A stretch of 64,000 bases of DNA from Cycloclasticus sp. (GTDB lineage: Bacteria > Pseudomonadota > Gammaproteobacteria > Methylococcales > Cycloclasticaceae): NCBI GenBank assembly GCA_002733135.1, contig NVUJ01000003.1, forward strand, positions 22,018-86,017, in the 5' to 3' direction. The stretch's first letter is position 1, and every line of letters begins with the position of its first letter. The translations under genes and the position numbers were made by a program. The notes under the pieces were generated by a model. It did no database searches and was not told the origin of the DNA. It worked only from the letters and a program-made list of their open reading frames with translations. Shown here in pieces: positions 45,356-54,845 of this stretch.

Positions 45356-45664
45356 ATGGCCTTTTATAAGCAACATATCTTTTTTTGTACCAATCAACGA
45401 AGCGATGGTAGAGCTTGTTGCCAAGACCATAATGCCCAGGAAATGCGCGATTATTTAAAAAAGCGTGTTAAAGAAGCTAAATTGGCAGGCCCGGGTGGCG
45501 TAAGGGTAAATAATGCAGGCTGTCTCGACCGTTGCGGTTTAGGCCCCGTGCTGGTTATTTACCCTAATGAAACTTGGTACCGTTATGAATCAAAAAAGGA
45601 CATTGATGAGATTTTTGAGGAACATGTTAATAAGAACCGACATGTGCAAAGGCTATCTATTTAG
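45356..45664 (+). CDS. Thioredoxin-like (2Fe-2S) ferredoxin domain protein
   Basis: This 102-residue protein has FFCTNQRSDGRACCQDHNAQEM near the N-terminus and VNNAGCLDRCGLGPVLVIYP later. The four-Cys pattern is that of the thioredoxin-like 2Fe-2S family also seen in the NuoE C-terminal half. The partner is unknown. It starts 9 bases after cysQ and precedes galU by 75 bases. Confidence 0.85.
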   Translation: MAFYKQHIFFCTNQRSDGRACCQDHNAQEMRDYLKKRVKEAKLAGPGGVRVNNAGCLDRCGLGPVLVIYPNETWYRYESKKDIDEIFEEHVNKNRHVQRLSI

Positions 45665-45739
45665 TTAACAATGTAGCTTAATGCATAAAAATTTCGGTTG
45701 AGTCAAAAACTTGATGAAATGAAACAACATGGAATGTAG

Positions 45740-46624
45740 ATGTTAAAAGTTCGTAAAGCAGTTATTCCCGTTGCGGGTCTAGGCACGCGGGTGTTACCTG
45801 CCAGTAAGGCGATTCCCAAAGAAATGATGACGGTGGTTGATAAGCCAGTCATTCAGTATGTTGTTGAAGAGGCTGTTGCAGCCGGTATTAAAGAAATTAT
45901 TTTGGTTACACGAAATGGTAAATCGGCTATTGAAGATCATTTTGACTCACACTATGAATTAGAAGCTGAGTTAGCGCGAAAGAATAAGACGGCTCTTTTA
46001 GCAACGATTCAACATATTGTTCCAGCGGATGTTTCTATTGTGTCAGTTCGCCAAGCAGAAGCAAAAGGCTTGGGGCATGCCGTTCACTGTGCAGCTAATG
46101 TGGTGAGTGATGAGCCGTTCGTGGTTATTTTGCCTGATGTGTTAGTGCACAATGCAACGGGGCAAGTGAATGACCTAGCTAGAATGATAGGCGAGTTCGA
46201 ACTTAATCAGGCTGCACAGATTATGGTGGGAGAAGTGCCGATTGATAAGGTTCATTTATACGGTATTGCCGACTGTAATGGCATTATGCCTAAGTCGGGC
46301 GGGTCTACTGCCATTAAGGGATTGGTTGAAAAGCCTACTCAGAGCGAGGCGCCTTCTAATTTGGCTGTTATAGGGCGTTATGTATTGCCCGCTCAAGTTA
46401 TGGGGCTTTTGGCGCAAGGTAAGCCTGGGGCCGGGGGTGAAATTCAGCTGACAGTTGCGATTGATGAATTACTAACTGAACAAGCAGTAGACGCATATAA
46501 AATGATGGGGACTACCTATGATTGTGGCGAGAAGTTGGGCTATTTGATGGCAAATATTGCTTATGGTTTACAGCATGGCGAAACAGCAGATGGCTTAAGA
46601 TCGTTTATTGAAGCGTTAGACTAG
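45740..46624 (+). CDS. galU: UTP-glucose-1-phosphate uridylyltransferase
   Basis: This 294-residue enzyme makes UDP-glucose for surface sugars. It has KAVIPVAGLGTRVLPASKAIPKEM, VDKPVIQYVVEEAVAAG, QAEAKGLGHAV and GVP/GGEIQLTVAIDELL segments. It is 6 bases upstream of pgi and within the galU-pgi-ugd-like operon. Confidence 0.96.
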   Translation: MLKVRKAVIPVAGLGTRVLPASKAIPKEMMTVVDKPVIQYVVEEAVAAGIKEIILVTRNGKSAIEDHFDSHYELEAELARKNKTALLATIQHIVPADVSIVSVRQAEAKGLGHAVHCAANVVSDEPFVVILPDVLVHNATGQVNDLARMIGEFELNQAAQIMVGEVPIDKVHLYGIADCNGIMPKSGGSTAIKGLVEKPTQSEAPSNLAVIGRYVLPAQVMGLLAQGKPGAGGEIQLTVAIDELLTEQAVDAYKMMGTTYDCGEKLGYLMANIAYGLQHGETADGLRSFIEALD

Positions 46625-46630
46625 AGCCTT

Positions 46631-48334
46631 GTGAATAATCGCAATGACAAAGCTGGGTTAAGTGATGCTGACGTTTCGCCTACTTCAGAAAAACGTATGC
46701 CCTTTGAGTGTCAAGCATGGTTGGGGCTGCAGAAGCACGCAGATGAACTGAAAGGCGTTCACCTTAAGGATTTATTTCAAAGCGCGAATAGGTTCGATGA
46801 GTTCAGCGTTAGCCAACAGCATTTTTTGTTGGATTTATCAAAGCAACGCATAACAGGCGAGACCTTAAGTAAGTTGCTTGGCTTGGCAGAGGAACAAAAA
46901 CTCGCTTCTTGGATAGAGAAGCTATTTACGGGCGAAAAGGTCAATGCTTCTGAGCAACGGGCGGCCTTACATACAGCTTTGCGCCAACGAGCTGGTGAGG
47001 ACTTATGGCTTGACGGTCAAAATGTAACCGAAGGTGTTCATGCTTCATTAAACAAGATGAAGTTATTAGTTGAGCAGATTCAGAGTGCTCAGTGGCGGGG
47101 ATATGAAGGTAGCCCAATTAAAAACATTGTTAATATTGGGGTAGGTGGTTCAAATCTTGGGCCATCGATGGCGTGTGGAGCTTTAGAACAATACGCTCCG
47201 GCTGAAATACGCCACCTTAACGTTTATTTTGTTTCATCCATGGATGGCAGTGAACTTGAAAAGCTATTGCCAACACTTAATCCAGCGGCAACACTGTTTA
47301 TTATTTCCTCAAAGACATTTTCTACTGTCGATACCCTCGCGAATGCAAACACCGCGCGCGAGTGGTTGTTAAAGGCGAGCAAGAAGCCGGTAGAAATCAT
47401 TAATCAACACCACTTTATTGCCGCAACAGCTAGTCCAAAGGCGGCGATTGCTTGGGGTGTGCCTGAGAAGAACCAATTGTTATTTTGGGATTGGGTGGGT
47501 GGGCGTTATTCGCTTTGGTCGGTAATTGGTATGCCTATTGCTTTAAAGATTGGCATGGATAATTTTCACAAAATACTCAAGGGCGCAGGCATTATGGACG
47601 CGCACTTTAGAGAGGAGCCATTTGAGACGAATTTACCTGTTTTATTGGGCTTGATTGGCGTTTGGAATGTTAATTTTCTGCGCATTCATGCGCACGCTAT
47701 ATTGCCTTACGACGGTCGGCTTGCACAATTCCCTTCATACCTTGAGCAGTTGGAAATGGAAAGTAATGGCAAAAGTATTAACCGCGATGGTCAGCGAATT
47801 AACTATCAAACCTGTCCTGTGCTGTGGGGAGAAGTAGGCTCTAATGCGCAGCACGCTTTTTATCAGTTGCTGCATCAAGGAACGCAAGCAGTTATGTGTG
47901 ATTTTATAGTGTCGGCTAAGCGATATTGTGGTGAGACCGATGGGCTGCAGAGTCAACATCAATTATCATTGGCTAACTGTTTGGCACAATCAAGGCTGCT
48001 AGCATTGGGTGCTGATGCGCTAAAGAAAAATGGACAAACGGCAAACTATCAGCACTACGATGGCAACCAGCCTAGTACAACTATTATGTTAGATGAGTTA
48101 ACACCCGAAACGTTTGGTGGGCTGATTGCGTTGTATGAACATAAGGTGTTTGTGCAATCGGTCATATGGGAAATCAACCCATTTGATCAATGGGGTGTTG
48201 AGCAAGGCAAACAAGTAGCGACATTACTGCTAGCAGAGCTAGTACAGAGCAGTGATGATGGTTTGGACGCTTCCACCAATGGTTTGATTCAATATGTGCG
48301 TCAACAGCATAAGGGAGGCGACGATGAAGGTTAA
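46631..48334 (+). CDS. pgi: Glucose-6-phosphate isomerase
   Basis: This 567-residue isomerase interconverts glucose-6-phosphate and fructose-6-phosphate. It has VNIGVGGSNLGPSM, SSKTFSTVDTLANANTAREWL, GGRYSLWSVIGMPIAL, ESNGKSI and the C-terminal IWEINPFDQWGVEQGK. It begins with GTG, 6 bases after galU. The enzyme feeds sugar-phosphate pools toward GalU products. The tail contains a DDG-type acidic segment not needed for activity. Confidence 0.95.
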   Translation: MNNRNDKAGLSDADVSPTSEKRMPFECQAWLGLQKHADELKGVHLKDLFQSANRFDEFSVSQQHFLLDLSKQRITGETLSKLLGLAEEQKLASWIEKLFTGEKVNASEQRAALHTALRQRAGEDLWLDGQNVTEGVHASLNKMKLLVEQIQSAQWRGYEGSPIKNIVNIGVGGSNLGPSMACGALEQYAPAEIRHLNVYFVSSMDGSELEKLLPTLNPAATLFIISSKTFSTVDTLANANTAREWLLKASKKPVEIINQHHFIAATASPKAAIAWGVPEKNQLLFWDWVGGRYSLWSVIGMPIALKIGMDNFHKILKGAGIMDAHFREEPFETNLPVLLGLIGVWNVNFLRIHAHAILPYDGRLAQFPSYLEQLEMESNGKSINRDGQRINYQTCPVLWGEVGSNAQHAFYQLLHQGTQAVMCDFIVSAKRYCGETDGLQSQHQLSLANCLAQSRLLALGADALKKNGQTANYQHYDGNQPSTTIMLDELTPETFGGLIALYEHKVFVQSVIWEINPFDQWGVEQGKQVATLLLAELVQSSDDGLDASTNGLIQYVRQQHKGGDDEG

Positions 48335-49583
48335 TGTGTATGGCTCAAGTCTTTCTGCCTGGGTAGCAGCGGCGAGCTTAGCAAAAGTAGGTAACGATGT
48401 TTGTATCAATGAAATGGGTGCTGGGTCGATAAAGGAGCTGAATGAAATAGGCGTTATTCGTGATGAGCTGGGTTTGTTGAATCTGCTAGAACAACAAATA
48501 GATAGTGGGCGGTTAGTCCGATGCTCAAAATTAGAAAATTTGGCCGATATTCACTGGTTTACATTGCAGGCAACAGAGCAAGATTTAGCGGAACAAATTT
48601 TAGATAAAATTTGTATTATTAACCCAAACGGGTTATTGGTCATTAACCAATGTAATTTTACGGTAGGGGCAACGGTGGGCCTTCAAGCTCGAATTGGCGA
48701 AGAAAATGATGTTGTATATATTCCTGATAATTTACAAGAAGGGGCGGCACTAAAGGGTTTTAATAGGCCTAAAAGAATTACCTTAGGAATGGATGACACT
48801 AGGGTGCTCATACAAGTAAAAGCGTTACTAAGGCCATTTAGTACAGAGTTAGACGAATTGCAAATAATGAGTTCTCGCGAGGCTGAATTTACTAAATTTG
48901 CCATCACAGGGATGTTGGCCGTGCGGCTGGGTTACATTAACGAATTGGCGAATCTTGCCGATCAGTTAGACGTGGATATCAGTGTTGTCCAAGGAGGTAT
49001 GGGTGCGGATCCACGAATAGGTCGCCATTATTTATCCCCGGGATGTGGTTTTGGTGGGCAAAACTTCCATGCGTACGTAGAAAAATTTGCAAGTATTTTC
49101 CAAACAGAACAGCAGCAAACACTGTTAAAAACAGTTATTTTACAAAATGAAACGCAAAAAGAACTACCGTTCAGGAAACTATGGCAACACTATCACGGTG
49201 ATCTATCGGATAAAGTAATAGCCATTTGGGGTGCTTCGTTTAAACCGGGTACGGCGAGTATTGATAACGCACCAAGCATAAAGAACATTGATGCTTTAAT
49301 ATCACAAAATGTACAGGTACGCGTGCATGACCCTGAGGCTATAGATAATCTTCGTGCCTATTATAAAGATCAGCCTTTAGTCAGCTACTACGATGATCAC
49401 ATGGCAGCTATTAAAGACGTAGATGGGTTGTTGCTTTTAACAGAGTGGCCACTGTATTGGTCGCCAGATTATGACAAGTTAGTAGGTGCTATGCGCCACC
49501 CTTTATTAGTTGATGGTCGTAATATTTTAGATAAAGAGATGTTAAGCCAATATGGCTTAATCTATATTGGCGTAGGTCGTTGA
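48324..49583 (+). CDS. UDP-glucose/GDP-mannose dehydrogenase family protein, catalytically degenerate
   Basis: This 419-residue protein retains the three-domain fold: DADPRIG-like GMGADPRIGRHYLSPGCGFGG, and the C-terminal UDP-binding segments WGASFKPGTASIDNAPS, VRVHDPEA and LLLTEWPLYW. However, the N-terminal NAD motif GxGxxG is GSSLSAW (residues 7-13). The usual catalytic CFPKD is NFHAY at 247-251. The conserved Lys in the central helix is Arg201. The reaction therefore looks lost; a binding or regulatory role, or a non-oxidative one, is possible. It overlaps pgi by 11 bases, so it is cotranscribed. Confidence 0.85.
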   Translation: MKVNVYGSSLSAWVAAASLAKVGNDVCINEMGAGSIKELNEIGVIRDELGLLNLLEQQIDSGRLVRCSKLENLADIHWFTLQATEQDLAEQILDKICIINPNGLLVINQCNFTVGATVGLQARIGEENDVVYIPDNLQEGAALKGFNRPKRITLGMDDTRVLIQVKALLRPFSTELDELQIMSSREAEFTKFAITGMLAVRLGYINELANLADQLDVDISVVQGGMGADPRIGRHYLSPGCGFGGQNFHAYVEKFASIFQTEQQQTLLKTVILQNETQKELPFRKLWQHYHGDLSDKVIAIWGASFKPGTASIDNAPSIKNIDALISQNVQVRVHDPEAIDNLRAYYKDQPLVSYYDDHMAAIKDVDGLLLLTEWPLYWSPDYDKLVGAMRHPLLVDGRNILDKEMLSQYGLIYIGVGR

Positions 49584-49633
49584 TATAAAACAATTTGTGA
49601 CGTATTCATTGATAAAAATATTCTTAATTTAAT

Positions 49634-49666
49634 CCCTTTATAGCAGAATAGCTGTTACATAAAGGG
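49634..49666 (+). promoter_or_regulatory. Inverted repeat in the rplM leader region
   Basis: CCCTTTAT at 49634 and ATAAAGGG at 49659 are perfect inverted arms with a short inner AGC/GCT pairing. Further small hairpins (CCTCGGTGAGG; ACAACTTAGCGTTGT) follow before rplM. No T run follows, so this is more likely a leader structure than a terminator. The role is unknown. Confidence 0.45.
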
Positions 49667-49805
49667 TGAATTAGGCAGTAATCGACCTCGGTGAGGTATT
49701 TAGCCGATAAAGATATACAACTTAGCGTTGTGATTAAGCGAAAAAATAGATAGAATACGCGGCTCTTTGGTAGACCCACACCCATAGTTTAAGTGGAATT
49801 AAGAA

Positions 49806-50234
49806 ATGAAAACATTTAGTGCAAAAGCAGAAGAAGTAGAACACAATTGGTTTGTTGTTGATGCCGAAGGCAAAGCCTTGGGTCGATTGGCAACAGAAAT
49901 AGCAAGGCGTTTACGTGGTAAACATAAGCCTGAATATACACCTCACGTGGACACAGGTGATTACATTGTTGTTGTTAACGCTGAAAAAATTGGCGTAACT
50001 GGCAATAAAGAAAAAGACAAAATGTATTATCATCACACAGGATACATTGGCAACTTGAAGTCTATTTCATTAGGCAAGCTTCGTGAAACACATCCAGAAC
50101 GTATTATTCAATCAGCCGTAAGAGGCATGTTACCTAAGAATTCTTTGGGTAGAAGTATGTTCAAAAAAATGAAAGTATTCGTTGGTGCAGAGCATACACA
50201 TCAAGCTCAGCAACCTAAAATTTTAGATATTTAA
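49806..50234 (+). CDS. rplM: 50S ribosomal protein L13
   Basis: This 142-residue protein has [35 protein letters not shown], typical of bacterial L13, and ends AQQPKILDI. It is followed by rpsI 15 bases later, the universal pair. A structured 222-base leader lies upstream. Confidence 0.98.
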   Translation: MKTFSAKAEEVEHNWFVVDAEGKALGRLATEIARRLRGKHKPEYTPHVDTGDYIVVVNAEKIGVTGNKEKDKMYYHHTGYIGNLKSISLGKLRETHPERIIQSAVRGMLPKNSLGRSMFKKMKVFVGAEHTHQAQQPKILDI

Positions 50235-50249
50235 TTAGAGTTTAATATA

Positions 50250-50642
50250 ATGGCACAAACCCAATATTACGGAACAGGTCGTCGTAAAAGTTCAGTCGCT
50301 CGTGTGTTTGCACGTCCTGGCAAAGGCGACATAATAGTGAATAATTCACCGTTGGATGATTACTTTGGTCGTGAAACAGATCGAATGGTTGTGCGTCAGC
50401 CTCTTGAATTAGCAGAAGCGACTGGCAAATTTGATTTCTTAATTACCGTTAAAGGCGGTGGTACTACTGGCCAAGCTGGCGCAATCAGATTAGGCATTAC
50501 TCGTGCTTTGCTGGAATATGATGAAGAGTTAAGACCTGCGCTACGTAAAGCGGGTTATGTCACACGTGATTCACGTCAAGTAGAGCGTAAAAAAGTTGGT
50601 CTTCATAAAGCGAGAAAACGTCCTCAATATTCGAAGCGTTAA
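50250..50642 (+). CDS. rpsI: 30S ribosomal protein S9
   Basis: This 130-residue protein starts [16 protein letters not shown] and ends [18 protein letters not shown], the conserved basic tail that contacts P-site tRNA. It is cotranscribed with rplM. Confidence 0.98.
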   Translation: MAQTQYYGTGRRKSSVARVFARPGKGDIIVNNSPLDDYFGRETDRMVVRQPLELAEATGKFDFLITVKGGGTTGQAGAIRLGITRALLEYDEELRPALRKAGYVTRDSRQVERKKVGLHKARKRPQYSKR

Positions 50643-50660
50643 GTTTGTTCGGATTAATAT

Positions 50661-50698
50661 CTACAAAAAAGCCCGTCTTAGGACGGGCTTTTTTGTAG
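50661..50698 (+). terminator. Terminator after rpsI
   Basis: CTACAAAAAAGCCCGTC and GACGGGCTTTTTTGTAG form a long perfect stem with a short loop and flanking A/T runs. It lies 19 bases after rpsI and can serve both strands. Confidence 0.95.
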
Positions 50699-50743
50699 AT
50701 GAATTTTATGACAATAGGTCTCTAGTGCTTTGGCGAGGGATTG

Positions 50744-52450
50744 TTAATTTGTTCTGCCTTTTAAACTACACATCGCATGATGAGTGCTTAGAAAAATACT
50801 TTCCTCTCCAATTCTTTTGATAAAATCAGTTTCTTTTAGCTTATCCATTACCGGACCTTTTATTTCAGCTAAATGAAGTTTTACGCCAGCGGTCTCTAGC
50901 CCATAAAGAATATCACCTAAGGACTCCAAGGCGCTCGTGTCAACGACACTTATAGAGCTGCAGATTAGTACAACATGATTTATCTCTTTGTCATCAGCTA
51001 CTAATCTCATAATCGTATCTTCTAGATAATTAGTATTAGCAAAATACAGATTTTCATCAACACGTATAGCTAGAATATGTTTGTCAGTTTTGACTTGATG
51101 GCGGTCAATATTTCTGTAATGCTCAGTGTCACCGACTTGGCCAACAATAGCAATATGAGGCTGGCTACTTCGATGAAGGTATAACCCTATAGAAATCACC
51201 ACACCGGCAATGATGCCAGTTTCAACATCAATGATTAATACGGTGAAAAATGTAATGAGCAAGGAAAATGCATCCGTTTTATCGTAGCTCAATGCATGTT
51301 TAAACGAATGAATATCTATCAGCGGTAGAACGGCTAGTACTATGATAGCGCCTAAAGTAGCTTTGGGAAGATAGAAAAAAAGAGGCGTTAGAGCAACGAG
51401 CGTTATTCCAACTAGACACGCGGTAATGATTGATGCAAGTGGTGAGTTTGCTCCGGCAGAAAAGTTTACCATTGATCTACCAAAGCCCCCTGCTACAGGG
51501 TAACCGCCACTAATTGCAGATGCAATATTAGCGGTACCTAAACCAATCAATTCTTTGTTAGAGTCAATTTTTTGGCGTTTTTGACTGGCCATACTCTTGG
51601 CAATTGAGACGCTCTCAAGATAGCCAATAATGGCAATCAATAGTGCATTAGGTAGCAACAATTTAATCAAGTTAGGGTCAAGGTTTGGCAGTATAAACTC
51701 AGGTAAACCTGCTGGAATATGTCCAATAATCGAGACTTGGTATTGGGTATTTAAACTTAGGGTGTAAACGAGATAAGTGCCTATAGCAACGGCAACTAAA
51801 GGCCCAGACTTTGAAGCTAATTGAATAACACTATCTGTGATTTTGCATTTTTTTAAAACACTAACGAGCGGCGATTTAAACCACCATAAAAGAAATAAAC
51901 TACTAACCCCAATTAGGCTAGTAGAAATATTACTTTGAGGGATTTGGGTGAGAATATTGTAGGTCGTTTCGTATGCAGGTGTGCCCCGTGGAAGACTAAG
52001 GCCTAAAATATGCTTAATTTGGCTTAGTGCAATAATAATAGCTGAAGCACTTATAAAGCCAGATATAACAGGGTGGCTAAGGAAGTTTATAACAGCGCCT
52101 AATCGAGCGGCTCTCATCATTAATAGAATAACGCCAACGAGCAAGGCAAGTGTATGTGCAGTACTCACCATCTCATTAACGCTACTTATATCGAGTTCAA
52201 TGAGCGTCGCACCTGTCATCAGTGACATTAAGCCAACGGGTCCTACAGCTAACGTTCGGCTACTGCCGAAGGCGGCGTATAAAAGAAGTGGTAGAACTGA
52301 AGAATATAGAGCAACTTCTGGTGGTAGCCCAGCTAATAGCCCGTAAGCCATTGATTGAGGCACCAATACAACGGCAACGATTATGCCGGCGACAAGATCG
52401 CCATTGAACTGGCTTTTCTTATAATTTTTTAACCAATAAGGCAGAAGCAT
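50744..52450 (-). CDS. SulP family anion transporter with STAS domain
   Basis: This 568-residue transporter has about 12-14 membrane segments in the first 430 residues and a C-terminal STAS domain. The opening GDLVAGIIVAVVLVPQSMAYGLLAGLPPE is the SulP sodium/anion binding helix. The STAS region includes VVDTSALESLGDI. Substrate could be sulfate or bicarbonate. A sulfate-activation operon lies 9 kb away, which fits sulfate, but sequence alone does not decide. Confidence 0.9.
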   Translation of the reverse strand: MLLPYWLKNYKKSQFNGDLVAGIIVAVVLVPQSMAYGLLAGLPPEVALYSSVLPLLLYAAFGSSRTLAVGPVGLMSLMTGATLIELDISSVNEMVSTAHTLALLVGVILLMMRAARLGAVINFLSHPVISGFISASAIIIALSQIKHILGLSLPRGTPAYETTYNILTQIPQSNISTSLIGVSSLFLLWWFKSPLVSVLKKCKITDSVIQLASKSGPLVAVAIGTYLVYTLSLNTQYQVSIIGHIPAGLPEFILPNLDPNLIKLLLPNALLIAIIGYLESVSIAKSMASQKRQKIDSNKELIGLGTANIASAISGGYPVAGGFGRSMVNFSAGANSPLASIITACLVGITLVALTPLFFYLPKATLGAIIVLAVLPLIDIHSFKHALSYDKTDAFSLLITFFTVLIIDVETGIIAGVVISIGLYLHRSSQPHIAIVGQVGDTEHYRNIDRHQVKTDKHILAIRVDENLYFANTNYLEDTIMRLVADDKEINHVVLICSSISVVDTSALESLGDILYGLETAGVKLHLAEIKGPVMDKLKETDFIKRIGEESIFLSTHHAMCSLKGRTN

Positions 52451-52700
52451 TTTTAAAATTGTTGGTTGTTATATATTGTTATGATCCCATAGTAATAATA
52501 CAGCTTTCTAGACAGATTGCTGGCTAGGGCTCTACGCATAAACTAGAGTGCTAAATAGCATCAATATACCAAAAAATTATAAGCTTATGTACAGAACTTT
52601 AAATAAGCTAATTTTCTTTATGGGAATTAAAAAAATGACAACATTATGTTGCGTAGCAACAAAATATTAATCAAATCAAATACTTAACAATGATGTTTTG
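52451..52700. other. AT-rich spacer upstream of the SulP gene
   Basis: No gene is recognised in these 250 bases. They should contain the promoter of the SulP gene on the minus strand. The adjoining 52701-52839 holds the candidate small RNA. Confidence 0.5.
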
Positions 52701-52728
52701 TTGTATTTATGCAAAAAACAGGTATAAT
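52701..52728 (+). promoter_or_regulatory. Sigma70-type promoter of a candidate small RNA
   Basis: TTGTAT (52701-52706) and TATAAT (52723-52728) are spaced by 16 bases. There is no protein-coding frame downstream on this strand before the terminator at 52815. Confidence 0.6.
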
Positions 52729-52734
52729 TGTTCA

Positions 52735-52839
52735 CGTACACAAGGAGAGGGGAAGTAGACGTTTTACAATTAAAAACGCTACAGTCTAAGAAATAATAAT
52801 AAGAATAAAAAACTAGGGGGCTTTTAGCCCCTTTTTTTT
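52735..52839 (+). ncRNA. Candidate intergenic small RNA of about 105 nt
   Basis: The stretch from the predicted start to the terminator has no ATG or GTG frame. It contains a purine-rich AAGGAGAGGGGAAG block that could pair with translation start regions or resemble CsrA-type GGA sites. It lies between the SulP gene and rpiA and reads away from the former. The 5' end is inferred from the promoter only. Confidence 0.45.
52815..52839 (+). terminator. Rho-independent terminator
   Basis: GGGGC and GCCCC flank a TTTTA loop, followed by eight T. On the minus strand the same hairpin is followed by CTAGTTTTTTATT and could also end rpiA transcripts. Confidence 0.88.
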
Positions 52840-52858
52840 CGTCAAAAAATACTGCCGT

Positions 52859-53521
52859 CTAGGTTCCCAACGAAAGAGTCTTGGTACCCTCTGGACTAGC
52901 CAACAAAACAACATCAGCAGATCTTTCCGCAAATAAACCGACAGTAACAACGCCAGTAATGTTATTGATTGAGTGCTCTATTTTTAGCGGTTCATTTATC
53001 TCTAATTCGTGAATATCAAGAATAATGTTGCCGTTATCCGTGATAAAGCCTTCGCGGTAGGCGGGTCTACCGCCAAGCTTAGTTAATTTCTCGGTTACGT
53101 AATGTTGGGCCATTGGAATCACTTCAACCGGTAACGGAAATTTACCAAGGCAAGACACCAGTTTGCTTTGATCTGCAATGCATATAAATACTTTACTAGA
53201 GGCGGCAATAATTTTTTCTCGAGTTAGTGCGCCGCCACCGCCTTTTATAAGTTCAAGGTTAGAGTTGATTTCATCGGCACCATCTACATACACGTCCAGC
53301 ATGCCAACCGAATTTAAATCAAGAATCGGAATGCCAATAGCCAACAGTTTTTCTGTGCTAGCTTCTGAACTTGAGACGGCGCCTTCAAACTGATCTTTAA
53401 TGGGCTCTAGTAAATCAATAAAATGGTTTACTGTTGAACCGGTACCAACACCGAGAATTTTGTAATGTTGAATGTACTCAATGGACGCCTCAGCGGCTTG
53501 TCTTTTTAGATGTTCTTGCAT
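52859..53521 (-). CDS. rpiA: Ribose-5-phosphate isomerase A
   Basis: This 220-residue enzyme has [54 protein letters not shown] and the catalytic [19 protein letters not shown]. It connects ribose-5-phosphate with ribulose-5-phosphate. It lies next to fau and the 6S RNA gene, as in enterics. Confidence 0.97.
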   Translation of the reverse strand: MQEHLKRQAAEASIEYIQHYKILGVGTGSTVNHFIDLLEPIKDQFEGAVSSSEASTEKLLAIGIPILDLNSVGMLDVYVDGADEINSNLELIKGGGGALTREKIIAASSKVFICIADQSKLVSCLGKFPLPVEVIPMAQHYVTEKLTKLGGRPAYREGFITDNGNIILDIHELEINEPLKIEHSINNITGVVTVGLFAERSADVVLLASPEGTKTLSLGT

Positions 53522-53597
53522 GGTTTATTGGAACATGTGTTGTAGGTTAACAATATGATATATCGCTCAACTACAGTGGCAAAGTGGTTTATCGTGA

Positions 53598-54197
53598 TTA
53601 GCATAAAAAATTTAAAAGCTGTTTAGCGCGAGTTGTAAAACATTCTAATCCATTCTCTGTTACAACGGCATCCAGGGCGATGTCCCAAGGTTGTCGTTCG
53701 ATGTGTTTTACACATTGGAGGGAGTAGGCAATACCAATGAGTAATGGTCTTTTTTTACAATTTGAATTCAAAAGAAAACGCAAACTACAATCGTAATAGC
53801 CACCGCCCATACCTAGCCGGTTCCCTTGGTTATCGTAGGCAACTAAGGGTAATAATACAACGGATAAAAATTTGCTTGGGATCAATAATCTAGTTTCTGG
53901 TTCCGGAATATTAAAAATATTATTTTTTAATGAATCGCCCGAGGCATAAGCAGAAAAATGTAGCGTTTTTTTGTGAATGACTGGCAGGTAATGAGTAATG
54001 TTCCTTTCAAAACAGGTGTTAATGAATAAGCTTATGGATGGTTCGCCATCATTTGCCAGATAGCCGGCAATATGAGGGGAACGTAGCAACAAACCAGAAT
54101 TAAGTAATGCTTGGTTGATGTTGAAATCAAACGCACTTCGTGACGCAAAAGGGAGTTTTCTACGCTCTCTACGTAATGTATGTCTTAATGAAATCAT
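53598..54197 (-). CDS. fau: 5-formyltetrahydrofolate cyclo-ligase
   Basis: This 199-residue enzyme makes 5,10-methenyl-THF from 5-formyl-THF. RHTLRRERRKLP opens the protein; the ATP/Mg site is LLPLVAYDNQGNRLGMGGGYYDCSLRF, with LIGIAYSLQ after it. The ATG at 54197 is chosen; the frame upstream runs into the 6S RNA. The position just downstream of 6S RNA is conserved in proteobacteria. Confidence 0.9.
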   Translation of the reverse strand: MISLRHTLRRERRKLPFASRSAFDFNINQALLNSGLLLRSPHIAGYLANDGEPSISLFINTCFERNITHYLPVIHKKTLHFSAYASGDSLKNNIFNIPEPETRLLIPSKFLSVVLLPLVAYDNQGNRLGMGGGYYDCSLRFLLNSNCKKRPLLIGIAYSLQCVKHIERQPWDIALDAVVTENGLECFTTRAKQLLNFLC

Positions 54198-54211
54198 GGT
54201 GTTGTTCTGAG

Positions 54212-54408
54212 AAAAAGACGTCCCCCACAAGTGCCGTAGTCAGGTTTCTACCTTGAACCGTGAGGTTCAAGTGGGAGTTGGACATTTGCATTAGGCTTCT
54301 CTGTATTAGAGCGTGCACACCAACAAAGTAATCTCTATTCCCTGTATTGTTATTAGGTCCAAGGGTTTTATTCGCCTAACCTCAAACATAGCAGGGGACG
54401 CATTTACA
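54212..54408 (-). ncRNA. ssrS: 6S RNA
   Basis: Read on the minus strand, this region has the 6S layout. A closing stem pairs GCGTCCCC with GGGGACGT. Next comes an internal bubble with GTTGGTGTGCACGCTC and GAGAAGCCTAATGC. The CACTTGAACC...GGTTCAAGG hairpin and GAAACCTGACTACGGCAC complete it, as in E. coli SsrS. It binds RNA polymerase with sigma70 in stationary phase. It lies between zapA and fau as expected. Ends are approximate to about 10 bases. Confidence 0.93.
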
Positions 54409-54540
54409 GTTTACGCCCAAGTGGCACAATAAACAGCAGATTTATACGACTAAATGGAATATAGGGTAGCTTTTTTATTCTAAAGCAGAAATATAGGGGG
54501 GTGGAGTAACTTTAAAAGGGACGTCGGTGAGAAGAAGAGG

Positions 54541-54843
54541 TTATTTACCGAAGGCGTTAATGGCGAAGTCTAATTTATTTTGCAAGGCGATAATCTTTTC
54601 ATTTATACCTAGTGCAAGGCCATCTTTTTTCTTATCTTCGTTGAGCAAGTCATGAGTGATATTAAGACCAGCCATCACCGCGATACGATCTAAACCTACA
54701 ATACGGCCAGAATGCTTAATGGCTTGCATTTTTTCATCCAAAAACCGTGCAGATGATTCAAGTCCACGACGTTCATCTTCTGTGCAACTAACGCGATACT
54801 CTTTGTCTAAAATGGTGACTGAAACAGTGTTTGCTGAGGACAT
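54541..54843 (-). CDS. zapA: Cell division protein ZapA
   Basis: This 100-residue FtsZ-ring stabiliser has VTILDKEYRVSCTEDERRGLESSARFLDEKM and the central IAVMAGLNITHDLL. The remainder is a helical coiled coil. A small coiled-coil protein gene (ZapB-like) sits 2 bases upstream on the same strand. Confidence 0.93.
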   Translation of the reverse strand: MSSANTVSVTILDKEYRVSCTEDERRGLESSARFLDEKMQAIKHSGRIVGLDRIAVMAGLNITHDLLNEDKKKDGLALGINEKIIALQNKLDFAINAFGK

Positions 54844-54845
54844 AG

